Below are positions 1 through 7,023 of a stretch of 64,000 nt of DNA, one piece after another. Each line of letters starts with the position of its first letter. The stretch's first letter is position 1. A model generated the notes under the pieces. That model was not told where the DNA came from, did not search any database, and was given only the letters and a program-made list of their open reading frames with translations. Made by a program: the position numbers and the translations under genes. Source of the stretch: Cryobacterium levicorallinum (GTDB lineage Bacteria; Actinomycetota; Actinomycetes; Actinomycetales; Microbacteriaceae); contig NZ_SOFE01000014.1 in NCBI RefSeq assembly GCF_004402405.1, positions 1 to 64,000 on the forward strand. Direction: 5' to 3'.

Positions 1-440
1 CTTGTCTAACTTAGACCCTCTAACCAGTCCCTGTCAAATCGAGGAAACACCCAGTTTCAGGCGCAAAACAGCGACCAAAACCACGCGACTCAACCAACCA
101 GAAACAGCAGAAGGACTTACAATCCTAGCCCAACAACCGAGAACGTGAAACACGAACCGTGAAGTTAATGTGGCTAGAAGATGGTCCCACATGAGGCCGA
201 AAAGCACTGCGGCTTTCCGCACCTTTGGGGTACGTATAGATACATTACGGCCAGACCACCCACCCGTCAAAACGCCCCCCACCCGGGCGTGTCGCAACCC
301 CGACACCCCCTCCCCCACCCAGCCGCAGGGCCAGCAACGCAGACCAGCTCACGCCGGTCGTATGGCAATCTCGACAAGCTCGATCAACGAAAAAGAGCGC
401 GTTCCGCAGATCGCCCCGCGATGGCCGGGCAGCCGCGCAG
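1..440. other. Gene-free leading region
   Basis: No convincing gene is seen. The first 180 bases are visibly richer in A and T than the rest of the window. Open frames here are short, lack a Shine-Dalgarno and resemble no family I know. From about 290 the sequence becomes very C-rich. A degenerate GGTCTCGACAAGCTCGACCA-type repeat lies at 367-389. Confidence 0.5.
367..389 (+). repeat. Short interspersed repeat, TCTCGACAAGCTCGA type
   Basis: The core TCTCGACAAGCTCGATCAACG matches, with few changes, a segment at 4648-4671 and a third version near 20584-20607. From general knowledge, this motif is a common intergenic repeat in Microbacteriaceae. Its function is unknown. Confidence 0.55.
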
Positions 441-520
441 CCGGGCCCACCGTATGAACGTGGACTCAGTTTCTAGACCGGGCCCCGTGCAGAAGTGACG
501 GCGGGGCCGGGCAGGTGGGG
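441..520 (+). repeat. GC-rich intergenic repeat, copy 1 (before LtrA gene)
   Basis: Begins CCGGGCCCACC, then a GAACG block and CAGTTT, and ends GCAGGTGGGG. The copy at 1870-1957 shares the start, middle and end with scattered substitutions and a longer centre. It contains a small hairpin, GGCCCCG at 481-487 with CGGGGCC at 502-508. Both copies lie just upstream of a gene on the same strand, so they may carry promoter or mRNA-leader information. Confidence 0.6.
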
Positions 521-542
521 ACGCTTACAGGAGGACTGAAGC

Positions 543-599
543 ATGGGAGCGGAATTGGAACTGCGGATGTCGGGGGCTTGCGGGAGACTGGGGACGTGA
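543..599 (+). CDS. Candidate 18-residue leader peptide coupled to the LtrA gene
   Basis: An ATG at 543 follows a near-perfect Shine-Dalgarno (AGGAGG at 529-534). It opens an 18-codon frame, MGAELELRMSGACGRLGT, ending TGA at 597-599. That stop overlaps the GTG (596-598) of the LtrA-family frame in a GTGA arrangement, the classic geometry of translational coupling. This is the strongest ribosome site in the neighbourhood and fits no other gene. It could be an attenuator-type leader or a ribosome-delivery uORF. No regulatory amino-acid run is visible. Existence is inferred from sequence only. Confidence 0.45.
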   Translation: MGAELELRMSGACGRLGT

Positions 600-1846
600 G
601 CCGATCATCGAAGACGACGCAGCAGCATCCGCTTGAGCATCGCGCCTGGATTCTGCGTCTCGGGTTTCGGCGAAGCCTGCTGCGGCCGGAGGACACCGAG
701 CGCAGCGAGCGCGTCACCTACATCGAGTTGTTTTTCGACCTCATTTTCGTCTTTGCTCTAACTCAGCTCTCGCGCTATTTGTATGCCAACCAGTCCTGGG
801 TGGGTGCACTGGAGTCGATCATTCTCGTGCTCGCCCTGTGGTGGCTGTGGGTGTATACGACCTGGGTTACCAACTGGCTCGATCCGGCCAGGCTGCCGGT
901 GCGCGGTGTCGTCATCGGCCTCTCCCTCGTGGGTCTCGTGATCAGTACCTCGATCTACGATTCCTTCGGTGACCAGGGGCTGATCTTCGCCATCGCGTAT
1001 GTGGCCTTGCAACTCGGGCGCTCGGTGTTCATGGTGCTGGCCCTCGCCCGGCACGATCCGGCCCTGCACGCGACATTTTTGCGCATTCTGCTTTGGCTGT
1101 CGGCAGCCGGCGCCTTCTGGATCGTCGGGGCGCTGCTGCCGCTGACCTATCGCCTGCCGGCCTGGCTCATCGCCCTCGCCATCGAGTACGGGTCCGCGAG
1201 CCTCGGGTTTCGCGTTCCCGGGCTGAAAGCACCCGGTGTCGACGACTGGGATGTCTCCGGCCCGCATATTGCCGAGCGCAGCGCCCTGTTCGTGATCATC
1301 GCGATCGGCGAGTCCTTTTTGGTGACCGGGTTTGCATTTGTCGACCAGGAGGTATCCGCTTTGGGGATTGCCGGTCTGTTTCTCGCCTTTGTGAATGGCG
1401 TGGCCATGTGGTGGCTCTATTTCGATCACGGGGAGCGTGCCGGGAGCAAGGCAATCGCCGCGTCGAGCGAGCCGGGCCGCATCGCTCGACTCGCCTATAC
1501 CTACGTGCACGCGATCGTCATCGCCGGAATCGTGCTGACCTCGGTCGCGGACAAATCAGTGCTCGAGCATCCGGAGGATGTGATGACGCTTCCGGTGGCC
1601 GTCACCCTGGTCGGTGGGCCGCTGTTCTACCTCGTCGGGCTGCTGCTGTTTCGCTGGATCGTCGCGCGCACCGTGCTCATGTCGCACGTCGTCGGAATTG
1701 CCGTGCTCGCCGTGGCCGGTGCGGCCGCCGCCCTCGTGACTCCGCTCGGGCTGGGCGTCGCGACCTCGGTCATTCTGGTTGCCGTGGCGGCGTGGGAGAC
1801 GATCGCGCGCGTTCGCGCCGGCACCACAGACGACGACGCCGGTTGA
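596..1846 (+). CDS. Low temperature requirement protein A (LtrA) family membrane protein
   Basis: Polytopic inner-membrane protein of about 416 residues. The LtrA signature is clear: ERVTYIELFFDLIFVFAL near residues 37-55, then repeated hydrophobic spans, an IAIGESF segment near residue 238 and a HAIVIAGIVL span. LtrA was named from a Listeria low-temperature growth mutant; the molecular activity of the family is unknown. I chose the GTG at 596 rather than 515 because the first 27 residues of the longer frame are low-complexity and a short frame with a strong ribosome site ends exactly there. It stands alone between two copies of the same repeat. Confidence 0.85.
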   Translation: MSRSSKTTQQHPLEHRAWILRLGFRRSLLRPEDTERSERVTYIELFFDLIFVFALTQLSRYLYANQSWVGALESIILVLALWWLWVYTTWVTNWLDPARLPVRGVVIGLSLVGLVISTSIYDSFGDQGLIFAIAYVALQLGRSVFMVLALARHDPALHATFLRILLWLSAAGAFWIVGALLPLTYRLPAWLIALAIEYGSASLGFRVPGLKAPGVDDWDVSGPHIAERSALFVIIAIGESFLVTGFAFVDQEVSALGIAGLFLAFVNGVAMWWLYFDHGERAGSKAIAASSEPGRIARLAYTYVHAIVIAGIVLTSVADKSVLEHPEDVMTLPVAVTLVGGPLFYLVGLLLFRWIVARTVLMSHVVGIAVLAVAGAAAALVTPLGLGVATSVILVAVAAWETIARVRAGTTDDDAG

Positions 1847-1869
1847 ATCACGCTAGTGCTGAGCGGATG

Positions 1870-1957
1870 CCGGGCCCACCTTACGAACGCGGGCCCAGTT
1901 TGTAATCTGGGCTCAGGTTCCGGCCCCAGGCCCCGGACGAACTGGGGGGCAGGTGGG
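1870..1957 (+). repeat. GC-rich intergenic repeat, copy 2 (before DUF7882 gene)
   Basis: Shares CCGGGCCCACC, a GAACG block, CAGTTT and the terminal GCAGGTGGGG with the copy at 441-520. It lies about 80 bases before the next start. The two copies bracket the LtrA gene. Confidence 0.6.
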
Positions 1958-2037
1958 GCCGTTGGCCTCTAGTGCTCTCCTGGCGCGGCCGAGATACTGA
2001 GATGAGCGGCATTGCTGAATTTGACTGGAAGGCACTC

Positions 2038-2421
2038 ATGGGCTCTCTTACGTATGACCGAGTCATCGTGGAGATCGACGACCGCACCCTGGCACACCTG
2101 CAAATGGTGATCGTTCAGAAGCTGCGCCGCGGCGAGAGCTTTCTGCTGTCCTGGCGCGATTCCGCCGAGGTGGGGTCCGGGCGCAGTTCGATCTGGCTCA
2201 ATCCCGCTATTCCGCTCTACTTCAAGTTCGTGGGAGGTCGGGCGGCCACCCTCAACCGCCAGTGGATCGAAGACCTGAGCCGTTCGGCCAACAGCGCCCA
2301 GGGACTGGTCGTAGTGAGCGAGGACGACTCCATGCCGGCCACTCCTCTGTCGCCGCGACCCAGGACCACCGTCACCGCCCGTGCGTCCACGCGCGGAACC
2401 ACCGTGCCCCTGCCCGTGTAG
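2038..2421 (+). CDS. DUF7882 family small protein
   Basis: About 127 residues. The N-terminal part (MGSLTYD, then IDDRTLAHLQMVIVQKLRR, SFLLSW, SSIWLNPAIPLYFKF, LNRQWIEDL) matches the small actinobacterial family often misnamed ATP-dependent DNA ligase; no ligase motif is present. The last 30 residues are Pro/Thr/Arg-rich and probably disordered. Start set at the ATG at 2038, which follows GGAAGG; the upstream extension is unlike the family. Function unknown. Monocistronic and convergent with the phenylacetate genes. Confidence 0.75.
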   Translation: MGSLTYDRVIVEIDDRTLAHLQMVIVQKLRRGESFLLSWRDSAEVGSGRSSIWLNPAIPLYFKFVGGRAATLNRQWIEDLSRSANSAQGLVVVSEDDSMPATPLSPRPRTTVTARASTRGTTVPLPV

Positions 2422-2478
2422 CGAGCGGGCTCAATCACGACCGAGGGGCGCGCCCGACCGCGGACCGAGCTCACGACT

Positions 2479-2507
2479 GCGGGCCCGCGCTCGATGCGCG
2501 GGCCCGC
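2479..2507. terminator. Bidirectional hairpin between convergent genes
   Basis: Perfect 12-bp inverted repeat, GCGGGCCCGCGC, loop TCGAT, then GCGCGGGCCCGC. It lies between the ends of the DUF7882 gene (plus) and paaZ (minus). No T-run follows, so factor-independent termination would be weak. Confidence 0.5.
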
Positions 2508-2526
2508 CCGAATTCCCTGTTGGAAG

Positions 2527-4584
2527 TTAGTGCTTGGCAACCAGGGTGAGCACGTCGTAGGACGCGACCAGCTCGTCGTTCTGGTTGGTCAGCACGGCAT
2601 CCCAGCGCACCTCGCCGTACTCGTCGGTCTCGCGCGGGGTGATCTGCTTCGCGGTGAGCGCGACGCGGATACTGTCACCGGGCGAGACCGGCGTGACGAA
2701 ACGCAGGTTCTCGAGGCCGGAGTTCGCGAGTACCGGTCCGGGGGCCGGATCGACAAACAGGCCAGCGGCCCAGGAGACGAGCAGGTAGCCGTGGGCCACC
2801 CGGCCAGGGAAGAATGGGTTGGCTGCGGCGGCCGCTTCGTCCATGTGGGCGTAGAATGTGTCCCCGGTGAACTGGGCGAAGGTTTCGATGTCCTTGAGGG
2901 TCACCGTGCGCGAGTCCGAGACGATCTGATCGCCGATTACGAGCTCGGCCAGGCTCTTTCTGAACGGATGCGTGGAGCCGGCTCGCGCAGTCGCGCCCTG
3001 GTGCCAGATTCCGGTGATCGCCGTGAGCATCTCGGGTGAGCCCTGAATGGCGGTGCGCTGCATGTGGTGCAGCACCGCGCGGATGCCGCCGAGCTCTTCG
3101 CCGCCGCCGGCCCGGCCTGGGCCGCCGTGCACGAGCTGCGGCACCGGCGAACCGTGCCCGGTCGAGGTGCGGGCGTCGTCACGGTCGAGCACGAGTACCC
3201 GACCGTTGAAGGCCGAGATGCCGGTCATCAAGGCGACGGCCACTGACGGGTCGTGCGTGGCGATGCTGGTCACGAGCGATCCGCCGCCGCGCCGAACGAG
3301 GGCGATGGCCTCATCGATGGAGTCGTAGCCGAGCACGCTCGAGACCGGGCCAAAGGCCTCGACCTCGTGCACGGCGGCGGCCGACGCATCGTCGAAGCGC
3401 AGCAGCAGCGGCTCGACGAAAGCGCCGTCGGGAGCAAACCCGGTCGTGCCGTCCGCGTGCAGAACGGCGGGGGCATCCGTTTGGCCGACGACCAGCTTGC
3501 CGCCGGCCTCCTGCAGGCGAGCGACCTGCTTGAGCACCTCGAGGCGCTGGGCAGTGGAGGCGAGCGGTCCCATGGTCACGCCCTGGGCGCGCGGGTCTCC
3601 GAGCACGATGCGCTCGCTGATCCGTGCGTGCACGGCCGCGACCACGTCGTCCATCGCCGCGCGAGGCACGATGACCCTGCGGATCGCGGTGCACTTCTGG
3701 CCGGCCTTGACCGTCATTTCGGTGACGACCTGCTTGACGAACGCGTCGAATTCGGGGGTGCCCTTGGCCGCATCCGTTCCGAGGACGGAGGCGTTGATCG
3801 AGTCGGTCTCGTTGGTGAAGCGCACTCCCCCGGTCTGCACGGCGTCGCTCGCGCGCAGCTTCTCGGCGGTCGAGGCCGATCCGGTGAAAGCGACGAGGTC
3901 GCCGAGGCGCACGTCGTCGAACAGGGTCGGCACGCTGCCGGAGACGAGCTGCAGCGAGCCTTCCGGCAGCAGGCCGGATTCGGCGAGGATGCGCACGAAG
4001 GCCTCGGCAAGGTAACCGGAGGGGGTCGCGGGCTTGACCAGGGTCGGCACGCCGGCCAGGAACGCCGGCGCGAACTTCTCCAGGGCACCCCAGACCGGAA
4101 AGTTGAAGGCGTTGATCTGCACGGCCACGCCGGGCAGGCGCGAGTAAATATGGCGGGCGATGAAGGAGCCGTCCTTGGAGAGCGGCTCGACCGGTCCGTC
4201 GACGTAGACACGGGCGTTGGGCAGTTCACGGCGGCCCTTGGAGGAGTAGCTGAACAGCACGCCGATTCCGCCGTCGATGTCGACCCAGGAGTCGACCTTG
4301 GTGGCGCCGGTCCGGCTGGAGAGCGCGTAGAGCTCTTGCTTGCGCTCGGTCAGCAGCAGCGCCATCTGCTTGAGCAGCACGGCACGCTGGTGAAACGTGA
4401 GCTCCCCGAGCGATTTTTGGCCGACCGTGCGCGCGTAGTGGAGCGCGGCCGCCAGATCGAGGCCGTGGGTGCTGACGCGGGTGACGACCTCGCCGGTCGA
4501 GGCGTCACAGACGTCGGTACCGATCGAGACATCGGTCGGGGTCCACCAGGCGCCCTGAACGTAGCTGGGCAGAATGGTCGTCAT
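2527..4584 (-). CDS. paaZ: Bifunctional oxepin-CoA hydrolase / 3-oxo-5,6-dehydrosuberyl-CoA semialdehyde dehydrogenase
   Basis: 685 residues, the usual PaaZ length. It opens the oxepin-CoA ring and oxidises the resulting semialdehyde in aerobic phenylacetate breakdown. Residues 1 to about 520 are an aldehyde dehydrogenase domain with Glu259 in FTNETDS and the catalytic Cys298 in KAGQKCTA. About residue 550 to the end is a MaoC-like hydratase domain (FAQFTGDTFYAHMD, then GRVAHGYLLVSWAAG). Start set at the ATG at 4582-4584, which follows AAGGAGG; the longer frame adds only repeat sequence. It is the last gene of a minus-strand trio behind a PaaR-like operator. Confidence 0.95.
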   Translation of the reverse strand: MTTILPSYVQGAWWTPTDVSIGTDVCDASTGEVVTRVSTHGLDLAAALHYARTVGQKSLGELTFHQRAVLLKQMALLLTERKQELYALSSRTGATKVDSWVDIDGGIGVLFSYSSKGRRELPNARVYVDGPVEPLSKDGSFIARHIYSRLPGVAVQINAFNFPVWGALEKFAPAFLAGVPTLVKPATPSGYLAEAFVRILAESGLLPEGSLQLVSGSVPTLFDDVRLGDLVAFTGSASTAEKLRASDAVQTGGVRFTNETDSINASVLGTDAAKGTPEFDAFVKQVVTEMTVKAGQKCTAIRRVIVPRAAMDDVVAAVHARISERIVLGDPRAQGVTMGPLASTAQRLEVLKQVARLQEAGGKLVVGQTDAPAVLHADGTTGFAPDGAFVEPLLLRFDDASAAAVHEVEAFGPVSSVLGYDSIDEAIALVRRGGGSLVTSIATHDPSVAVALMTGISAFNGRVLVLDRDDARTSTGHGSPVPQLVHGGPGRAGGGEELGGIRAVLHHMQRTAIQGSPEMLTAITGIWHQGATARAGSTHPFRKSLAELVIGDQIVSDSRTVTLKDIETFAQFTGDTFYAHMDEAAAAANPFFPGRVAHGYLLVSWAAGLFVDPAPGPVLANSGLENLRFVTPVSPGDSIRVALTAKQITPRETDEYGEVRWDAVLTNQNDELVASYDVLTLVAKH

Positions 4585-4605
4585 GGGCGCCTCCTTGGCG
4601 ATGGG

Positions 4606-4707
4606 ATGGGGTGCGTTTTCGAGGATGGGTCGCGTTGTCGGAATGGCGGTCTCGACAGGCTCGACCAACGGATTGGGTGCGTTTTCGAGAGTGCCTCGCG
4701 TGGTCGG
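4606..4707. repeat. Direct repeat of 36 bp around an interspersed repeat
   Basis: Two 36-bp units at 4606-4641 and 4672-4707 both contain GGGTGCGTTTTCGAG and differ at about six positions. Between them, 4648-4671 is a GGTCTCGACAGGCTCGACC-type repeat. The array fills the gap between the dehydrogenase and paaZ genes without interrupting either. Confidence 0.7.
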
Positions 4708-4715
4708 GGCGGGCA

Positions 4716-5609
4716 TCAGGCCTCGTCCCAGTGGTAGAAGCCCTGGCCGGACTTGCGGCCGAGCTTGCCCTCGGCTACAAGTTTGCGCAGCAGCGCCGGC
4801 GGTTCGAAGCGGGCGCCGAGCTGTTTGTGCAGGTATTCGGCGATTCCGAGCCGCACGTCGAGCCCGACCAGGTCGGTCAGTTTCAACGGTCCAACCGGAT
4901 GCTTGTAGCCGAGCATCATGGCGGCGTCGATATCCGAGGCGCTCGCGACTCCCTCTTCGAGCATGCGGATGGCCTCGAGTCCGAGGGCCACTCCGAGCCG
5001 GGAGGAGGCGAATCCGGGGGCATCGCTGACGGTGATCGGAGTCTTGCCGAGGGCGGAGACCCAGCTTTGGGCATCCGCTACCAATTCAGCCGAGGTCGCG
5101 CTGCCGGTGACCAGTTCGACCAAGTTCGAGGCGGGAACCGGGTTGAAGAAATGCAGGCCGAGAAAGCGGGCCGGCCGTTTCAGCTCATAGGCGAGGTCGT
5201 CGATCGAGATCGATGAGGTGTTGCTGGCGAGCGCGGCGTCATCGGGAAGCTCTGCTTCGACCCTTTGCAGGGCGTCGACCTTCAGCGCGCGTATCTCGGG
5301 GACGGCCTCCACGACAAGTTCCCGGTCGCTGAACAGACCGAAGTCGGCGCCGACGGCGAGGCGGGCCTCGAGTTCGAGACGGGTTTCGCCGGTGGCCCCG
5401 CGGGCAATGCTCGCGTCGACGGCGCGCAGCACGCGCGCGCGCGCGGCATCTGCTTCGATGTCGTTGCGTTCAACCAGTACCACGCGGGCACCGGCCAGCA
5501 GGAAGGCGTGGGCAATGCCAGCGCCCATGCGCCCGCCGCCGAGCACGCCAACCCGGTCGGGCACGCCGTTTTCGCCGCGATCACCGAGTTCCAGTTCAGA
5601 AACAGACAT
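4716..5609 (-). CDS. paaH: 3-hydroxyacyl-CoA (3-hydroxybutyryl-CoA) dehydrogenase
   Basis: 297 residues. NAD-dependent oxidation of a 3-hydroxyacyl-CoA; here probably 3-hydroxyadipyl-CoA, given its place between the thiolase and paaZ. Visible features are the Rossmann GVLGGGRMGAGIAHAF near the N-terminus, SNTSSISID, LGLHFFNPVP with the catalytic His, the DAPGFASSRLG hinge and the C-terminal GRKSGQGFYHW. Start at the ATG at 5607-5609 is preceded by GGAGG; the upstream in-frame stretch is unlike the family. The PaaH role is inferred from context; a butyryl-CoA role cannot be excluded. Confidence 0.85.
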   Translation of the reverse strand: MSVSELELGDRGENGVPDRVGVLGGGRMGAGIAHAFLLAGARVVLVERNDIEADAARARVLRAVDASIARGATGETRLELEARLAVGADFGLFSDRELVVEAVPEIRALKVDALQRVEAELPDDAALASNTSSISIDDLAYELKRPARFLGLHFFNPVPASNLVELVTGSATSAELVADAQSWVSALGKTPITVSDAPGFASSRLGVALGLEAIRMLEEGVASASDIDAAMMLGYKHPVGPLKLTDLVGLDVRLGIAEYLHKQLGARFEPPALLRKLVAEGKLGRKSGQGFYHWDEA

Positions 5610-5655
5610 CAGACATCCTCCACAGTGACGATTACGACGGCCGTGCCTTTCGACA

Positions 5656-6840
5656 CTAGACCCGCTCCAGAATGAGGGCCGAGCCCTGGCCGACGCCGAT
5701 GCACATCGTGGCGAGGCCATGCCCGGCATTTTCCCGTTCCATGCGGGCCAGCAGGGTCACGACCAGGCGCGCTCCGCTCGATCCCAGCGGATGCCCGAGC
5801 GCGATCGCCCCGCCATCCCGGTTGACGATCTCCTCATCGAAGCCGAGGCGACGGATGCAGGCGATGGACTGGGTGGCGAAGGCTTCGTTGAGCTCGATCG
5901 CCCCGAGGTCAGCGATGTCGAGGCCGCTGCGCTCGAGGGCACGCTGGGTGGCGACGACCGGGCCGAGGCCCATGATCTCGGGGGCCAGGCCGACGCTCGC
6001 GCCGACGACGACGCGGGCGCGCGGAGTCAGGCCGTACTTTTTCACGGCCTCACCGCTCGCGACCAGAATCGCCGAGGAGCCGTCGTTGAGCGAGCTCGCG
6101 TTGCCGGCTGTGACGACGGAGCCGCCCGCGACGATGGGGCGCAGGGCGGCGAGGCCCTCGAGGGTGGTGTCCCGGCGCAGGCCCTCATCGACGAGTACCT
6201 CGCCCTTTTTGGTGGGCACGCCGACGATTTCGTCAACGAAGTGGCCAGCATCGATCGCGGCAGCGGCGCGCTGATGGCTGCGGAGGGCGAAGGCATCCGC
6301 TTCTAAGCGGGTAATGCCGTCGAGTCGGGCGACCTCCTCGGCCGTCTCCGACATGGAGAAGGTGGCCTTGTCTCGGGCGGCGAGTTTGGGGTTGACGAAC
6401 CGCCAGCCGATGGAGGTGTCGAACTGGGCGCCGGGCTTGGCCCAGGGGCGCTCGGGTTTGGCCTGCACCCAAGGTGCGCGGGTCATGGATTCGACTCCGC
6501 CGGCGATCATGAGGTCGGCGTCGCCGGCGCGGATCGCCTGGGCGGCCATCGTGATGGCGGACATTCCGGAGGCGCAGAGCCGGTTGACGGTAATTCCGGG
6601 CACGTGGTCGGGCAGCCCGGCGAGCAGCCCTGCCATGCGGGCGACGTTGCGGTTATCTTCGCCGGCCTGGGTGGCGGCGCCGAAGATGATCTCCTCGATC
6701 AGGCCGGGGTCGATTTCGGCGCGGCGTACGACCTCGCCGACGACGAGCGCGGCGAGGTCGTCGGGACGAACCGTGGCCAACGCTCCGCCGTAGCGGCCTA
6801 CGGGGGTGCGTGCTCCTCCAACGAGGTAGGCCTCGGCCAT
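5656..6840 (-). CDS. paaJ: Acetyl-CoA acyltransferase (beta-ketoadipyl-CoA thiolase type)
   Basis: 394 residues. A thiolase, first gene of the phenylacetate sub-operon, expected to release acetyl-CoA and succinyl-CoA from 3-oxoadipyl-CoA. It has VNRLCASGMSA with nucleophile Cys89, NEAFATQSIAC, GGAIALGHPLGSSGA with the catalytic His near 351, and CIGVGQGSALILERV with the second Cys near 381. The ATG at 6838-6840 follows AGGAG. A 22-bp PaaR-like palindrome lies about 60 bases upstream. Distinguishing PaaJ from PcaF by eye is not possible; the neighbours favour PaaJ. Confidence 0.88.
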   Translation of the reverse strand: MAEAYLVGGARTPVGRYGGALATVRPDDLAALVVGEVVRRAEIDPGLIEEIIFGAATQAGEDNRNVARMAGLLAGLPDHVPGITVNRLCASGMSAITMAAQAIRAGDADLMIAGGVESMTRAPWVQAKPERPWAKPGAQFDTSIGWRFVNPKLAARDKATFSMSETAEEVARLDGITRLEADAFALRSHQRAAAAIDAGHFVDEIVGVPTKKGEVLVDEGLRRDTTLEGLAALRPIVAGGSVVTAGNASSLNDGSSAILVASGEAVKKYGLTPRARVVVGASVGLAPEIMGLGPVVATQRALERSGLDIADLGAIELNEAFATQSIACIRRLGFDEEIVNRDGGAIALGHPLGSSGARLVVTLLARMERENAGHGLATMCIGVGQGSALILERV

Positions 6841-6899
6841 ATTCTCTCCTGACGACGGTGTCTGCGTGTGGCTGTAGGTGGCTGCGGGAACGATTGCCA

Positions 6900-6921
6900 A
6901 CTTACCGATCGTTCGGAAAGT
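6900..6921. promoter_or_regulatory. PaaR-like (TetR family) operator
   Basis: ACTTACCG (6900-6907), six bases, then CGGAAAGT (6914-6921). This fits the imperfect palindrome of the actinobacterial phenylacetate repressor PaaR, recalled as ACTnACCG-N6-CGGTnAGT, with one change. It is about 60 bp before the thiolase start and should control the trio. No paaR gene is in the window. Confidence 0.7.
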
Positions 6922-6972
6922 AATTCTGGCAGACGCGGCCGGGTTCGCACAACCCGCTGGGCGCCGGGCGCG

Positions 6973-7009
6973 AAAAAGGGGCACCCGCCGGTTGGCGAGT
7001 GCCCCTTTT
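6973..7009. terminator. Intrinsic terminator of the helicase gene
   Basis: GGGGCACCCGCC, loop GGTT, GGCGAGTGCCCC, with AAAAA on one side and TTTT on the other, so it can work on both strands. It lies 15 bases past the helicase stop codon, read on the minus strand. Confidence 0.85.
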
Positions 7010-7023
7010 AGTTCAAACGGATG

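Noticed and set aside
34..318. 94-residue minus-strand frame at the window start
   Set aside because: No ribosome site, no recognisable domain, spans a composition shift.
4585..4716. Longer N-terminus for PaaZ
   Set aside because: The extra codons come from the direct repeat; a strong ribosome site lies right before the later ATG.
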